DNA of 64,000 nt from Kapaibacterium sp044224925 (GTDB lineage Bacteria; Bacteroidota; Ignavibacteria; Kapaibacteriales; Kapaibacteriaceae), in NCBI GenBank assembly GCA_044224925.1, contig JBGAJM010000006.1, positions 62,001-126,000 on the forward strand. The letters run 5' to 3'. A model generated the notes under the pieces. It had not been told where the DNA came from and did no database searches. It saw only the letters and a program-made list of their open reading frames with translations. Positions 53,071 through 61,727 of the stretch are shown piece by piece. Every line of letters starts with the position of its first letter. Within the stretch, counting starts at the first letter, position 1. Both the position numbers and the translations under genes were made by a program.

Positions 53071-54447
53071 ATGGACAGCCGTGATGATGTTTTCGCTCTC
53101 GTCAAGTCGTTGACGGCGAGCGAGAAGAGGTTCTTTACTCTTCACGCACGCAGGCACGCTTCCGATCCGCACTACCTGCGGATGTATGAAGTGCTCGACG
53201 CCTTGCCGACGTATGATGAAGCAGCCGTGCGACGGGCCTTCGAGGGAACGCCGGCCGTCAAGCACCTTGCCGTCATCCGCCATACGCTGATCGAGGAGAT
53301 CATCTCGTCGCTCGCAACGTGGTCGCTCGACCGAATGCCGGACGACGTGGTGCAGCGCGAATGCGATGCCGCACGATTTCTGGCGGACAAAGGGTGCCGG
53401 AGCTTTGCAGAGCGACATGTACGCAAGGCATTGACCATTGCCGTCGAGAATGAGCTGCCCGTTCGCGTGCTCGAAGTGTGTGCGTTGCAGCGCAGACTGT
53501 ATCCGGATGAGTCGAAGCACCTTCGTACCATACTGGATCGGGAACTGCTTGCCGTAACGATGATCCACGAACTGCATGCAGCGCAGCGAGCAGTGATGGA
53601 AGATGATGTGGTGGAGGTGGACCTTACGACCATTCACTCGCGCGTGGCACACGTGCGGTGGTTACGTCGAGCGATGCATGCTGCGGTGCAGCACGGAACA
53701 TCATCCGAAGTGCGCAATGCGATGATGGCCATTGTTACGGCGCTCCGTGCGGTGCCGGACCTGTATCGTTCCCATAGTCGAGAGTGGTGCGACACTCTTC
53801 AAGATATGATCGTCGAAGCATCGCTTCAGCGGGATCGGGAGACCTTGCGTGATGTGATCGATCTGATCTCTGACATGAGATCGATCTCGCATCCGCTTGC
53901 AGTGCGACGTCTCTTAGATACCGTACAGACGGTTGCACAATGTGCCATGGCGCTTCACAATGGAACACCGGAACGGGCCATCGAACTGCATGCCGACGGA
54001 TCGTGCATTTCGCCAAGCATGCTGGCCGTGTGGGGCGTTCACCGTGCCGCCCTTCACCTTGCGGCCGACCGAGCACAAATGGCCTTGCAGTTGATCAATG
54101 AAGTGCTGAACGATCATGCGTTGCGCACGGAACAGCCACGCTGGTACGGTCAAGCACTGATCCTGAACGTGATGATCCACTATGCCATGGGGAACGAAGA
54201 GTACGTGCCGTACTGCATTCGATCGGCACAGCGGAAAGGCGAGGCAAAGCACTTCTTCTCGGCCGGTGATGTTGCCCTGCTGCGTACGATCGGACGGATC
54301 GTTGAACGAAATGAAGGCAGCACGATGACGCAGGCCACGGCCGCGATCTCCACGTCACCGCTCATTACCGTGATCCGTGCCTGGGCCGTCTCACTTGATC
54401 GGCGTATCGAGCTCGATCTGCACCGTACGAGAATAGGAGCGGCCTGA
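53071..54447 (+). CDS. Helical-repeat protein of a Bacteroidota-type family
   Basis: A 458-residue, all-helical soluble protein. The N-terminus (FALVKSLTASEKRFFTLHA, then YLRMYEVLDALPTYDEAAV) follows a pattern I associate with TPR-like proteins in Bacteroidota and relatives. Degenerate TPR-length helices fill the rest. No enzyme motif. It resembles the 502-residue protein at 17307 in style. Its last 57 bases overlap the 3' end of the convergent OmpA gene, which is unusual. Confidence 0.78.
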   Translation: MDSRDDVFALVKSLTASEKRFFTLHARRHASDPHYLRMYEVLDALPTYDEAAVRRAFEGTPAVKHLAVIRHTLIEEIISSLATWSLDRMPDDVVQRECDAARFLADKGCRSFAERHVRKALTIAVENELPVRVLEVCALQRRLYPDESKHLRTILDRELLAVTMIHELHAAQRAVMEDDVVEVDLTTIHSRVAHVRWLRRAMHAAVQHGTSSEVRNAMMAIVTALRAVPDLYRSHSREWCDTLQDMIVEASLQRDRETLRDVIDLISDMRSISHPLAVRRLLDTVQTVAQCAMALHNGTPERAIELHADGSCISPSMLAVWGVHRAALHLAADRAQMALQLINEVLNDHALRTEQPRWYGQALILNVMIHYAMGNEEYVPYCIRSAQRKGEAKHFFSAGDVALLRTIGRIVERNEGSTMTQATAAISTSPLITVIRAWAVSLDRRIELDLHRTRIGAA

Positions 54448-56547
54448 CGGGGTGTCGTTCGGATACAACAGTCGGTCCGAACCGATCGGCTCCAGCGACA
54501 CTTGTCCGGCGGGAAGATCGAGTCGACGTTGCACTTCCACACAACGCTTGCGTGCAAGCTCGCGGTTGTACTCGGGATTTCCGGTCCGGTCTGCGTAGCC
54601 AAGGATCCGTACACGCGTCTCCGGTTGGACGCGACTCTTCACGCGCTCCAGAATGGCCTTGTTCTCTTCGTTCAGTTCGGCGCTGTTGTACTCGAACATG
54701 ATGAGCGAGTACCGCTCGATGAGCTTGCCTTGCTCTGTGGTCGAACGTCCGGTCTTCGCCGTCACCACTTCCACCGGAACGCGAACCTGTGCCGTGCTTT
54801 GCTGTCCGGCATCGTTGAACACCGTATACGTTGCCACCACCGGCTGATCGCTGTTCGGCTTCGGATCGACGTCGAGATTCCACGGCGTGCGGTTCGGGAC
54901 ACCATTGCCTTGTTCATCGCGCAGGGCGCGTTGTTGCTGGGTGACGTTGAGTGACCACTTGGAAATATCGTTCGACGACGTCACCGAAGGATCGAAGGTG
55001 ATCTGCTTTGGCGTAACGGCGCGCTCACGGTCCTTGAACTCGACCGTTTCGAGAATGAGCGGATCGTTCGATTCGATCTCGACGCGCTGATTCTCTTCGC
55101 GTCCTTCCACGTATTGGTTGTTGGCAGGACTTGACGGGAGCAAGCGCGCTTCGACCGACATGCGCGCCGGGTCGATGCCCCACACCGTTGACAGATACTC
55201 GCGAACAGCTTCTCCGCGTGCACGTGACAAGGCCTTGTTGTTCGCTTCCGGACCGGTATTGCTCGTACATCCGATCAACTTGATCGTTGCCTTCGGATTC
55301 GAGCGCATCCGACTACCCACGATGTTCAGCATGTTCTTATACACGTCGAGCTGATCTCGCGTCAGCTCCGTTGCACGGAAATCCTTCGTGTCTTCCGGAT
55401 CGATGCGTGCAAGCTGCGTGGTCGTGATGTCGCTGCTGTTCTCGGCAAAGAAGATGTGGTGCAACAAGGGGAACGTCTCGATCACATCGGTCTCTTCGAT
55501 CAGGATCTTGGTGACCGGTACGGGACGACCTTGCGCATCGAGCATCGTTGCCGTCACGGCCAGTCCCGGCGCGAACACACGCGGCACTTCGCGCACATAC
55601 GACTCGTGGATGGTGATGGTGTGATACTCCACCCAGTCTTCGGTGCGTGATTCGTCCTGCACGTCCGAGCTCTTCAGATAGATCCGCTCCTGCGCGATCG
55701 TTGGCTTGGCCACGACGGATGTGTCGCGACGGTACACCGTATCGCGCTTGATGATGGGATCACGCGGACGATACGATCCATAGCGCACCATGGCACCCAC
55801 TTGGAACTGCGATACTTTCCACTGCACATCGGAGATCTTTGTGATCGGGAACTGGTAGCGCACTTCGGGAAGGAGTTCAAGGGAAGGACCCAAGGGCAGC
55901 GAGTAGGCAAGGCCGATGGATGCATGCAGTTGAAGCTTGGAGGCATTCGGGATGGTGCCCGAGATCTCGTTGCGGACGGTGGATCCGTTCGCGGCGAAGA
56001 CGTAGCCATCGGGCGACACGAGCGTTTCGCGTTGTTCGAAGTTGGACGAGATCAGGTAGCCGGCGCGACCTCCAACGTAGACCCAGAATTTGTCGAAGGG
56101 ATTGATGCCGACCGTGGGCTCAAGCGTGATGAGCGGCAGCGTTGCATCGAGCGTATGGTTGACGGTGATGGAGCGTCGTTCGCCGACGGGGATCGGACCA
56201 TCACGGAGGACGGGCTCGTTGCCGATCACTTCATCGGTCTGTAGTGAGCCGCTCAGAGAGGTAAAGCCCAACCGTGTCTGCAACGTGAACATGTCTGCCA
56301 ACGGTACTTCAAAGAAGACACCCAAGGCCGGCGCAATGGCCGTGGCCCCCGTGTACTCGATGCAGCACGATGGGATCCCGGGAAGCTGTCCGAACGATGT
56401 GCTGTGCATCGTGATCGCTGCTCCTGCATAGGCACCGAAGTAGTGCCGCAAGATCAACGTGTCACGCTGAGCGACGAGAGTCCCCGAGCCGAGGCACACA
56501 AGGAGAAGTGCCAAGAACATGCGTCGCGCCGAATACCATGGTGTCAT
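54391..56547 (-). CDS. OmpA family outer-membrane protein with two OmpA domains (second copy)
   Basis: A 718-residue outer-membrane protein: signal peptide (residues 1-27, ending TLVAQ), beta-barrel (about 30-260), then a first OmpA-like domain (about 360-490), an Ig-like linker, and a second OmpA domain (about 610-718). In the first, the Asp of the peptidoglycan-binding site is changed (IGCTSNTGPEANNKALSRAR keeps Arg only). The second retains Asp and Arg (YADRTGNPEYNRELARKR). Layout matches the protein at 24128. Likely a structural link to peptidoglycan. Its 3' end overlaps the helical-repeat gene. Confidence 0.9.
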   Translation of the reverse strand: MTPWYSARRMFLALLLVCLGSGTLVAQRDTLILRHYFGAYAGAAITMHSTSFGQLPGIPSCCIEYTGATAIAPALGVFFEVPLADMFTLQTRLGFTSLSGSLQTDEVIGNEPVLRDGPIPVGERRSITVNHTLDATLPLITLEPTVGINPFDKFWVYVGGRAGYLISSNFEQRETLVSPDGYVFAANGSTVRNEISGTIPNASKLQLHASIGLAYSLPLGPSLELLPEVRYQFPITKISDVQWKVSQFQVGAMVRYGSYRPRDPIIKRDTVYRRDTSVVAKPTIAQERIYLKSSDVQDESRTEDWVEYHTITIHESYVREVPRVFAPGLAVTATMLDAQGRPVPVTKILIEETDVIETFPLLHHIFFAENSSDITTTQLARIDPEDTKDFRATELTRDQLDVYKNMLNIVGSRMRSNPKATIKLIGCTSNTGPEANNKALSRARGEAVREYLSTVWGIDPARMSVEARLLPSSPANNQYVEGREENQRVEIESNDPLILETVEFKDRERAVTPKQITFDPSVTSSNDISKWSLNVTQQQRALRDEQGNGVPNRTPWNLDVDPKPNSDQPVVATYTVFNDAGQQSTAQVRVPVEVVTAKTGRSTTEQGKLIERYSLIMFEYNSAELNEENKAILERVKSRVQPETRVRILGYADRTGNPEYNRELARKRCVEVQRRLDLPAGQVSLEPIGSDRLLYPNDTPSGRSYSRTVQIELDTPIK

Positions 56548-56568
56548 ACGTTCCGAAGGGTCAGTTGC

Positions 56569-59500
56569 TTAATGAATGATGTGGAGCGGCGCCGTCCGAC
56601 GGCGCGTTGGTGTGGTGAGGATCACGTGATAGGCACCGGCCGATACAGACTCCACGTCGAGCGGCATGTGGTAGGGCGCATCGCCCGTGCGATGCATCCA
56701 TGACGTTGTTGCCACGACCTGTCCCGTCACGTCGACGATGTCGATGCGATGCTCGCCGGGTTCGAACACATCGGCCGAGATGGACACGGTCGACGTGGCC
56801 GGATTGGGATCAGCACGGAGGATGAGTCCCCCGACACTGCGTATCAATCGGTCGTCACCCTCACGACAGATCTCGAGCAACAACGATCCGTCGTATCGAC
56901 GGATGTTGGGCACCGACCCTGCGAGTTGCAGCGTTGCGTCCACCACTTCGAGTGACGTACTGTCCACATCTCCCAACGTCACGTCGCCAATGATGTTGAA
57001 GAGCGTGTCGAGCGTTGACGTGAACGATAGTCCCGAAACATCCATATCGAGATACGTGATACCGCCAATGCTCTCGTTGCGCGTGATCACGCCACCTTCG
57101 ACCGACTTCGCTACGAACGTCGACGTGATGTACTTGATCGACAGCGAGATCTGAATGTTGGTCGCATTCGGTGCGCCCAACACGATGTAGCCCGAAACGG
57201 GAATGGCGAAGTTCTTCGCACGCGGATCGGCGATGAGGTCCGGCATGCGGATCTCCACCTGAATGTTCAAGCGACCGCTTCCACGCAACGGAACGATGCG
57301 CTCATCTGCGCATGGCTGATCGATGGTGAACACGATGCTGTCGCGATACTGCTGTTCGGCGGCTGGCGAGAAGCTCACGATCACATCATATCCAGTTCCC
57401 GGTTGGATCACCACGGGTGCAGAGGCCACGATGGCGAAGGCACCGTTCGACGTGCCCTTGAGCGACACGCCCGTGATACGGATGGGAGCCGATGTGGTGT
57501 TGAACAACGTGAGTCGCTGTTGCGACGTCGACGCGATATCGATGGCACCAAACGCAATGGCATTCGGTGCGCCCGGGAGTTCCGTGCGGCGCTCTGCGAA
57601 CACATCGGTGCGCAGCTCCGTGGGTGCGTTGTTGATCGTTGCGCGAACCACGACCGTGGCGCGCTTCTGTCCGTCAACGGTCTGCTGCGCATCGAAGGCG
57701 ATCTGCAATGCACGCGACTCTCCCGGAGCAAGTGCCGTGGCCAGGAAGGCCGCTTGATTCAACACTGATACGAGCGACGCGTCCGTTCCCTGCACCGCAA
57801 CATCGATGAGCGAGATGGGAACGGTACTGGCATTGGTGTACACGATGGAGTCCTGCTTGACAACACAACTCACGTTGCCGAATGTGATGGCCGTTGGTGC
57901 AGTCACCACACCGTTCACACCCTGGCCCTGCAAGGACACCATGAAGGAGTCCTTACATGGTGCATCGTAGACGAACCAGAGTTGTGCTGATGTGAGGCCG
58001 GACGATGTTGGCGTGTAGGTGATATCGAATTGCTGACTTGCAGCGTCGGCGATGGTGACCGCTTGCGGGGTGACCACAACGTCGGGCGACGTGGAACGAA
58101 CGGCCACGATGCGAACATCGGCGCCGGACGCATTCGTGTACAATACTTGCGTGAGCAACGGCGTGTTCAACTGCGTGACGCCAACGTCGACAAAGGCCGG
58201 ACCGGTGATGTTCAGCGGTACTTGCTGCACCGACACGGGCACGTCGATGCTCAGATACGATGGATCGTCGGTGCGAATGCTCACGATGGCGGACTTGACG
58301 CCATCCAATGCACCGGACGCATTATACTCGACCACATAGGAGACCGACTCGCCGGGAGCCAACGGCACATCTTGCGTTGGCTGATAGATCATCGTGAACG
58401 ATGCCGCATCCGGTCCGTTGATGAAGGCCGGATAGAGCACGTTGAACGTGGTCGAACCACTGTTGCGCACCACCACGCTATCGCGCTTGCGTGTGCAGCG
58501 TTGGATCACGCCGAGATCGAGACTCGTTGCCGAGAGTTGTACGGCGCTTTGGATACCCTTGCCGGAAAGGACGATGTAGGCCGTGTCGGCACAACTGCGT
58601 GCCGTAGGCGTCGACCCGATCGCTAGCACAGCCGAGTCGTCGCCAACCGCTGAAGGCGCATACGAAAGCTGCAGCATCATCGACATGCCGGGCTTGAGCC
58701 CTGTTGGTGGAGCCGGTATGGCTTGCATGATGGCGAATGGCGGGGCCACGGATGGCAGCGATGGGATGTCGAGATCGCTCGTGCCCGCATTGCGCACTTC
58801 CACCGTCAACGTTTTCGTATCGCCGACGCGCGTGCTTGCGAACTGACCCGTTCCGATCACCGACATGTTCGGGAGCACACCTTCGAATCGCACATAGAGT
58901 GTGCGCGGTATCGAACACTCCTCGAGTTGCACGAGGATGGGCACAATGATCGGTCCGAGTTGTTTTGCCGTGCACGTGATGCGCACGTTGCGAACACCGT
59001 CGGGTGGAACGAGCACGAATGGCAACGTTCCTGATGCGATCACCACTCCAACGTTCGTTGAGCGGATGCTTTGCAAGGTCGTTGTGATCGTCCCTGTGGT
59101 CTTGATCGTGATGTCTTCTGTAAGCCCGGCACCCAAACAGATCGCACCGTAGTCGATCGTGTCCTGTGTGGCAATGCCTCGCCAATAGAATTGCACATCA
59201 CGTTTTTGCACTTCGGTGTTGAGCGTGATCACCCACGGATCATGTCCGGTGATCGTATCGTTCGTAGGCAAGGACAGTGTTGCAGAAATAGGACCAAGCT
59301 GACCTGTCTGTGCGGTGAATTCGACGATGTACGGTTTCTGATCGAAGGCCGCCACCGTATCGGGGAAGACACTCGGCTGCACCAGCGTGAAGCCCGGCGC
59401 ACCGGTGATCGTTGGCTGCGTGATCTCGAGCGGCGACTCACCGGAGTTGCGGATCCAGATCGTGTCGCGCAACACAGCGTTCGGACATGCAGCCGTATCG

Positions 59501-61308
59501 AAGAGCACCGTTGATGGTGCGTCGATCACGGGAGGACCGAAGAGACGGATGATGTTCGATGCCGACTGCGACAATACCCATGACGGTTCTGTGACGAACG
59601 GAAGGTTGGACGGAGAAGGGATCTGTTGTGCGACCGAGATCAAGAACGTCGAATCCTTGCTTGCGAAGAACACGTCGGCCACCCACGAAGAGCCATAGCC
59701 CGAGATCGTGTCCCCTGCCTCCCAGCTTCCATCCTTGCCTCGCCAGAACACAACGATGTCGTTGCCATTGCCATAGCCGAGGAGTTTCATTCTACGCAGT
59801 GATGCAGAGAGCGTATCGCTGACGGGTCCGTTGTAGTACTGTGCATCGATCGGCACGTCGCGCACATCATAGCGCCGACGTCCGTCGCCACCATTCAACG
59901 TTCCTGCCTGATCTTGCGGAAAGGGTTGTGCACTCACGGCGCCAAAGGCACCATTGGCAAGACGCGAACCGAGAATGATGCCGCCGCCAGAGCCTGCGCC
60001 ACCGGCCGCACTTTCGCGCGACGTGAAGTGTCCGTACGCATAGGCATCGAAGTTCGAGAGGCGCATGGCATGGATGGACATTGCACCACCGCCACCACCA
60101 CCGGAGCCCGAGCGATCGAAGCCGCCAGGATTGCCACTTGCACCGCCACTGCCTCCGGCAAGCGGAACCATGGCCATGTTGCCATGGGCCCTGCCGCCTC
60201 CCTTTGCACCGGTCTCAGCTTTTCCTGATGTGCCGTATCCGCCACCGGCACCACGTTTGCCTTCTTGATATCCGCTACCTCCGCCATATCCGCCGTCGGG
60301 ATCGCAGGAGTTCTTGGAAGAACAACCCACACCACCACTGCCGAACGGATGTCCGGTACCGCCGCCTGCGTTCTCATAGCTTGTGAGCGACTCGCCGCCG
60401 AGCACACCGCTCAACGCGGCACTGCCGTGCGTATTCGAATTGCCGGAGAGGATCTCTTCGCCGGAGCCAACGCCCGGCTTGCGACGATTGCTGCTTCCAA
60501 TGGAGTTGTTCGCACCACCGGGTCCACCGCCTGTATATCCATCGCCGCCGTTCGTACCGCCCGCACCGCCGGTGATAAAGTTCTCGAACCCACCACCACC
60601 ACCACCGCCGCCCGGACCTCCATTGGCCCCATTGGCATCTGCATGGAGTTGTGCGCCATTGAGTCCGCGTACTTGACCCACGGCCAACAACGTGAACGGC
60701 AGATAGCCTTGATTGCCCGGCGTGCGCGGATCGCAGTCGGCCGTCGATACGTTGTACGGACTCGGCACATTGTTCACTGAACCGGCCAACACCAAACTGT
60801 CGACGAGCATGGCACCCCTGCGTGAGCGCTTGCCCAAACTTCCGCTTCCTAGCACACGCTCACCGTTGTTCGTGATGTCGCCAAGTGGCCATGGCTTCAC
60901 GATGTAGAACGTATCGGCGTTCGAACGCTGTCCGTTCACTTCGACCACAACGGGAATGCGATAGGCGGGTGCAAGCTTTTCCCAGTCTTCCGAATTCGGG
61001 ATCACGTCGCGCATCACGAAGACGTGCGTGCTGATCATCCGTCCGTTCCAACTCACCACGCATGGACCGAATTTGATCTTGTTCGTATCGGCATCGTTCG
61101 CACAGCGAACACGCACCTTATCGCCCGTGTTGTTCAAGTACAGCGAGTCCGTCCCGAATCCGCCGGGCTTATCGAACGCACCGATGAACTCCACATACGT
61201 GGTGAACTTCGTGGTGCCAATGTCAGGGATCATGTATCGCAGTTGGGGCTGCGACGTTGCCTGTACAACAAGGAGGAGGAAGGTGGCAAGGAGGAACGAT
61301 CGATGCAT
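56569..61308 (-). CDS. Giant secreted protein: glycine-rich domain, seven Ig-like repeats, T9SS tail
   Basis: A 1579-residue surface or secreted protein from ATG 61308 (signal MHRSFLLATFLLLVVQATSQ). About residues 230-455 form a glycine-rich domain (runs such as GGPGGGGGGGGF) of the type seen in ALK/LTK-like receptors and large bacterial exoproteins. About 598-1370 holds some seven Ig-like ASH/choice-of-anchor-D repeats (FGNVSCVVKQDSIVYTNAS, LDLGVIQRCTRKRDSVVVRN). The last 80 residues (RADPNPATSTVSIS) are a T9SS type A sorting tail. An adhesin or matrix role is likely. It starts 5 bases after the RidA stop. Confidence 0.88.
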   Translation of the reverse strand: MHRSFLLATFLLLVVQATSQPQLRYMIPDIGTTKFTTYVEFIGAFDKPGGFGTDSLYLNNTGDKVRVRCANDADTNKIKFGPCVVSWNGRMISTHVFVMRDVIPNSEDWEKLAPAYRIPVVVEVNGQRSNADTFYIVKPWPLGDITNNGERVLGSGSLGKRSRRGAMLVDSLVLAGSVNNVPSPYNVSTADCDPRTPGNQGYLPFTLLAVGQVRGLNGAQLHADANGANGGPGGGGGGGGFENFITGGAGGTNGGDGYTGGGPGGANNSIGSSNRRKPGVGSGEEILSGNSNTHGSAALSGVLGGESLTSYENAGGGTGHPFGSGGVGCSSKNSCDPDGGYGGGSGYQEGKRGAGGGYGTSGKAETGAKGGGRAHGNMAMVPLAGGSGGASGNPGGFDRSGSGGGGGGAMSIHAMRLSNFDAYAYGHFTSRESAAGGAGSGGGIILGSRLANGAFGAVSAQPFPQDQAGTLNGGDGRRRYDVRDVPIDAQYYNGPVSDTLSASLRRMKLLGYGNGNDIVVFWRGKDGSWEAGDTISGYGSSWVADVFFASKDSTFLISVAQQIPSPSNLPFVTEPSWVLSQSASNIIRLFGPPVIDAPSTVLFDTAACPNAVLRDTIWIRNSGESPLEITQPTITGAPGFTLVQPSVFPDTVAAFDQKPYIVEFTAQTGQLGPISATLSLPTNDTITGHDPWVITLNTEVQKRDVQFYWRGIATQDTIDYGAICLGAGLTEDITIKTTGTITTTLQSIRSTNVGVVIASGTLPFVLVPPDGVRNVRITCTAKQLGPIIVPILVQLEECSIPRTLYVRFEGVLPNMSVIGTGQFASTRVGDTKTLTVEVRNAGTSDLDIPSLPSVAPPFAIMQAIPAPPTGLKPGMSMMLQLSYAPSAVGDDSAVLAIGSTPTARSCADTAYIVLSGKGIQSAVQLSATSLDLGVIQRCTRKRDSVVVRNSGSTTFNVLYPAFINGPDAASFTMIYQPTQDVPLAPGESVSYVVEYNASGALDGVKSAIVSIRTDDPSYLSIDVPVSVQQVPLNITGPAFVDVGVTQLNTPLLTQVLYTNASGADVRIVAVRSTSPDVVVTPQAVTIADAASQQFDITYTPTSSGLTSAQLWFVYDAPCKDSFMVSLQGQGVNGVVTAPTAITFGNVSCVVKQDSIVYTNASTVPISLIDVAVQGTDASLVSVLNQAAFLATALAPGESRALQIAFDAQQTVDGQKRATVVVRATINNAPTELRTDVFAERRTELPGAPNAIAFGAIDIASTSQQRLTLFNTTSAPIRITGVSLKGTSNGAFAIVASAPVVIQPGTGYDVIVSFSPAAEQQYRDSIVFTIDQPCADERIVPLRGSGRLNIQVEIRMPDLIADPRAKNFAIPVSGYIVLGAPNATNIQISLSIKYITSTFVAKSVEGGVITRNESIGGITYLDMDVSGLSFTSTLDTLFNIIGDVTLGDVDSTSLEVVDATLQLAGSVPNIRRYDGSLLLEICREGDDRLIRSVGGLILRADPNPATSTVSISADVFEPGEHRIDIVDVTGQVVATTSWMHRTGDAPYHMPLDVESVSAGAYHVILTTPTRRRTAPLHIIH

Positions 61309-61313
61309 GAAGG

Positions 61314-61727
61314 TCAGTCGATGGTTGCGATACACTTGAGCTCCACGGCGATCGGCGTTGGTAAACAGTTCACTTCGACGGTCGTTCTGCATGCTTGGAC
61401 ATGACCGAAGTGTTCGGCATAGATGGCATTGAACGGTTTGAAATCGTCCTTCATGTTCGTGAGGAACACCTGCACGTCGACGATGTTCTCCCACGACGAA
61501 CCGCAATCCTCCAGGATGAACCGGATGTTGCGGAACACGCTCTGCGTTTGTGCGACGATGTCGTACGAGCGGATGGTCCCATCGGCATTGAGCTCAACGC
61601 CGGGGATCTCCGAACGTCCGCGTTCACGTGGACCGATGCCGCTCAGGAACAACAGGTTGCCAACGCGACGCGCATGCGGATAGGCCCCAACGGGCTCGGC
61701 CGCTCTGTCAGAATTGAATACAGACAT
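61314..61727 (-). CDS. RidA-fold 2-aminomuconate deaminase-like protein
   Basis: A 137-residue RidA-family deaminase. AEPVGAYPHARRVGNLLFLS, GIGPRERG, QVFLTNMKDDFKPFN and CRTTVEVNCLPTPIAVELK match the 2-aminomuconate deaminase branch of the family, known from bacterial tryptophan/nitrobenzoate catabolism, rather than generic RidA. That enzyme turns 2-aminomuconate into 4-oxalocrotonate plus ammonia. It overlaps the ALDH stop by 20 bases, and that ALDH fits the preceding step. Confidence 0.85.
   Translation of the reverse strand: MSVFNSDRAAEPVGAYPHARRVGNLLFLSGIGPRERGRSEIPGVELNADGTIRSYDIVAQTQSVFRNIRFILEDCGSSWENIVDVQVFLTNMKDDFKPFNAIYAEHFGHVQACRTTVEVNCLPTPIAVELKCIATID

Noticed and set aside
59950..60620. 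Repeated CCACCGCC-type units that look like a short-repeat array
   Set aside because: They are codons of the glycine-rich domain read on the minus strand. Spacing is irregular and there are no spacers as in CRISPR.
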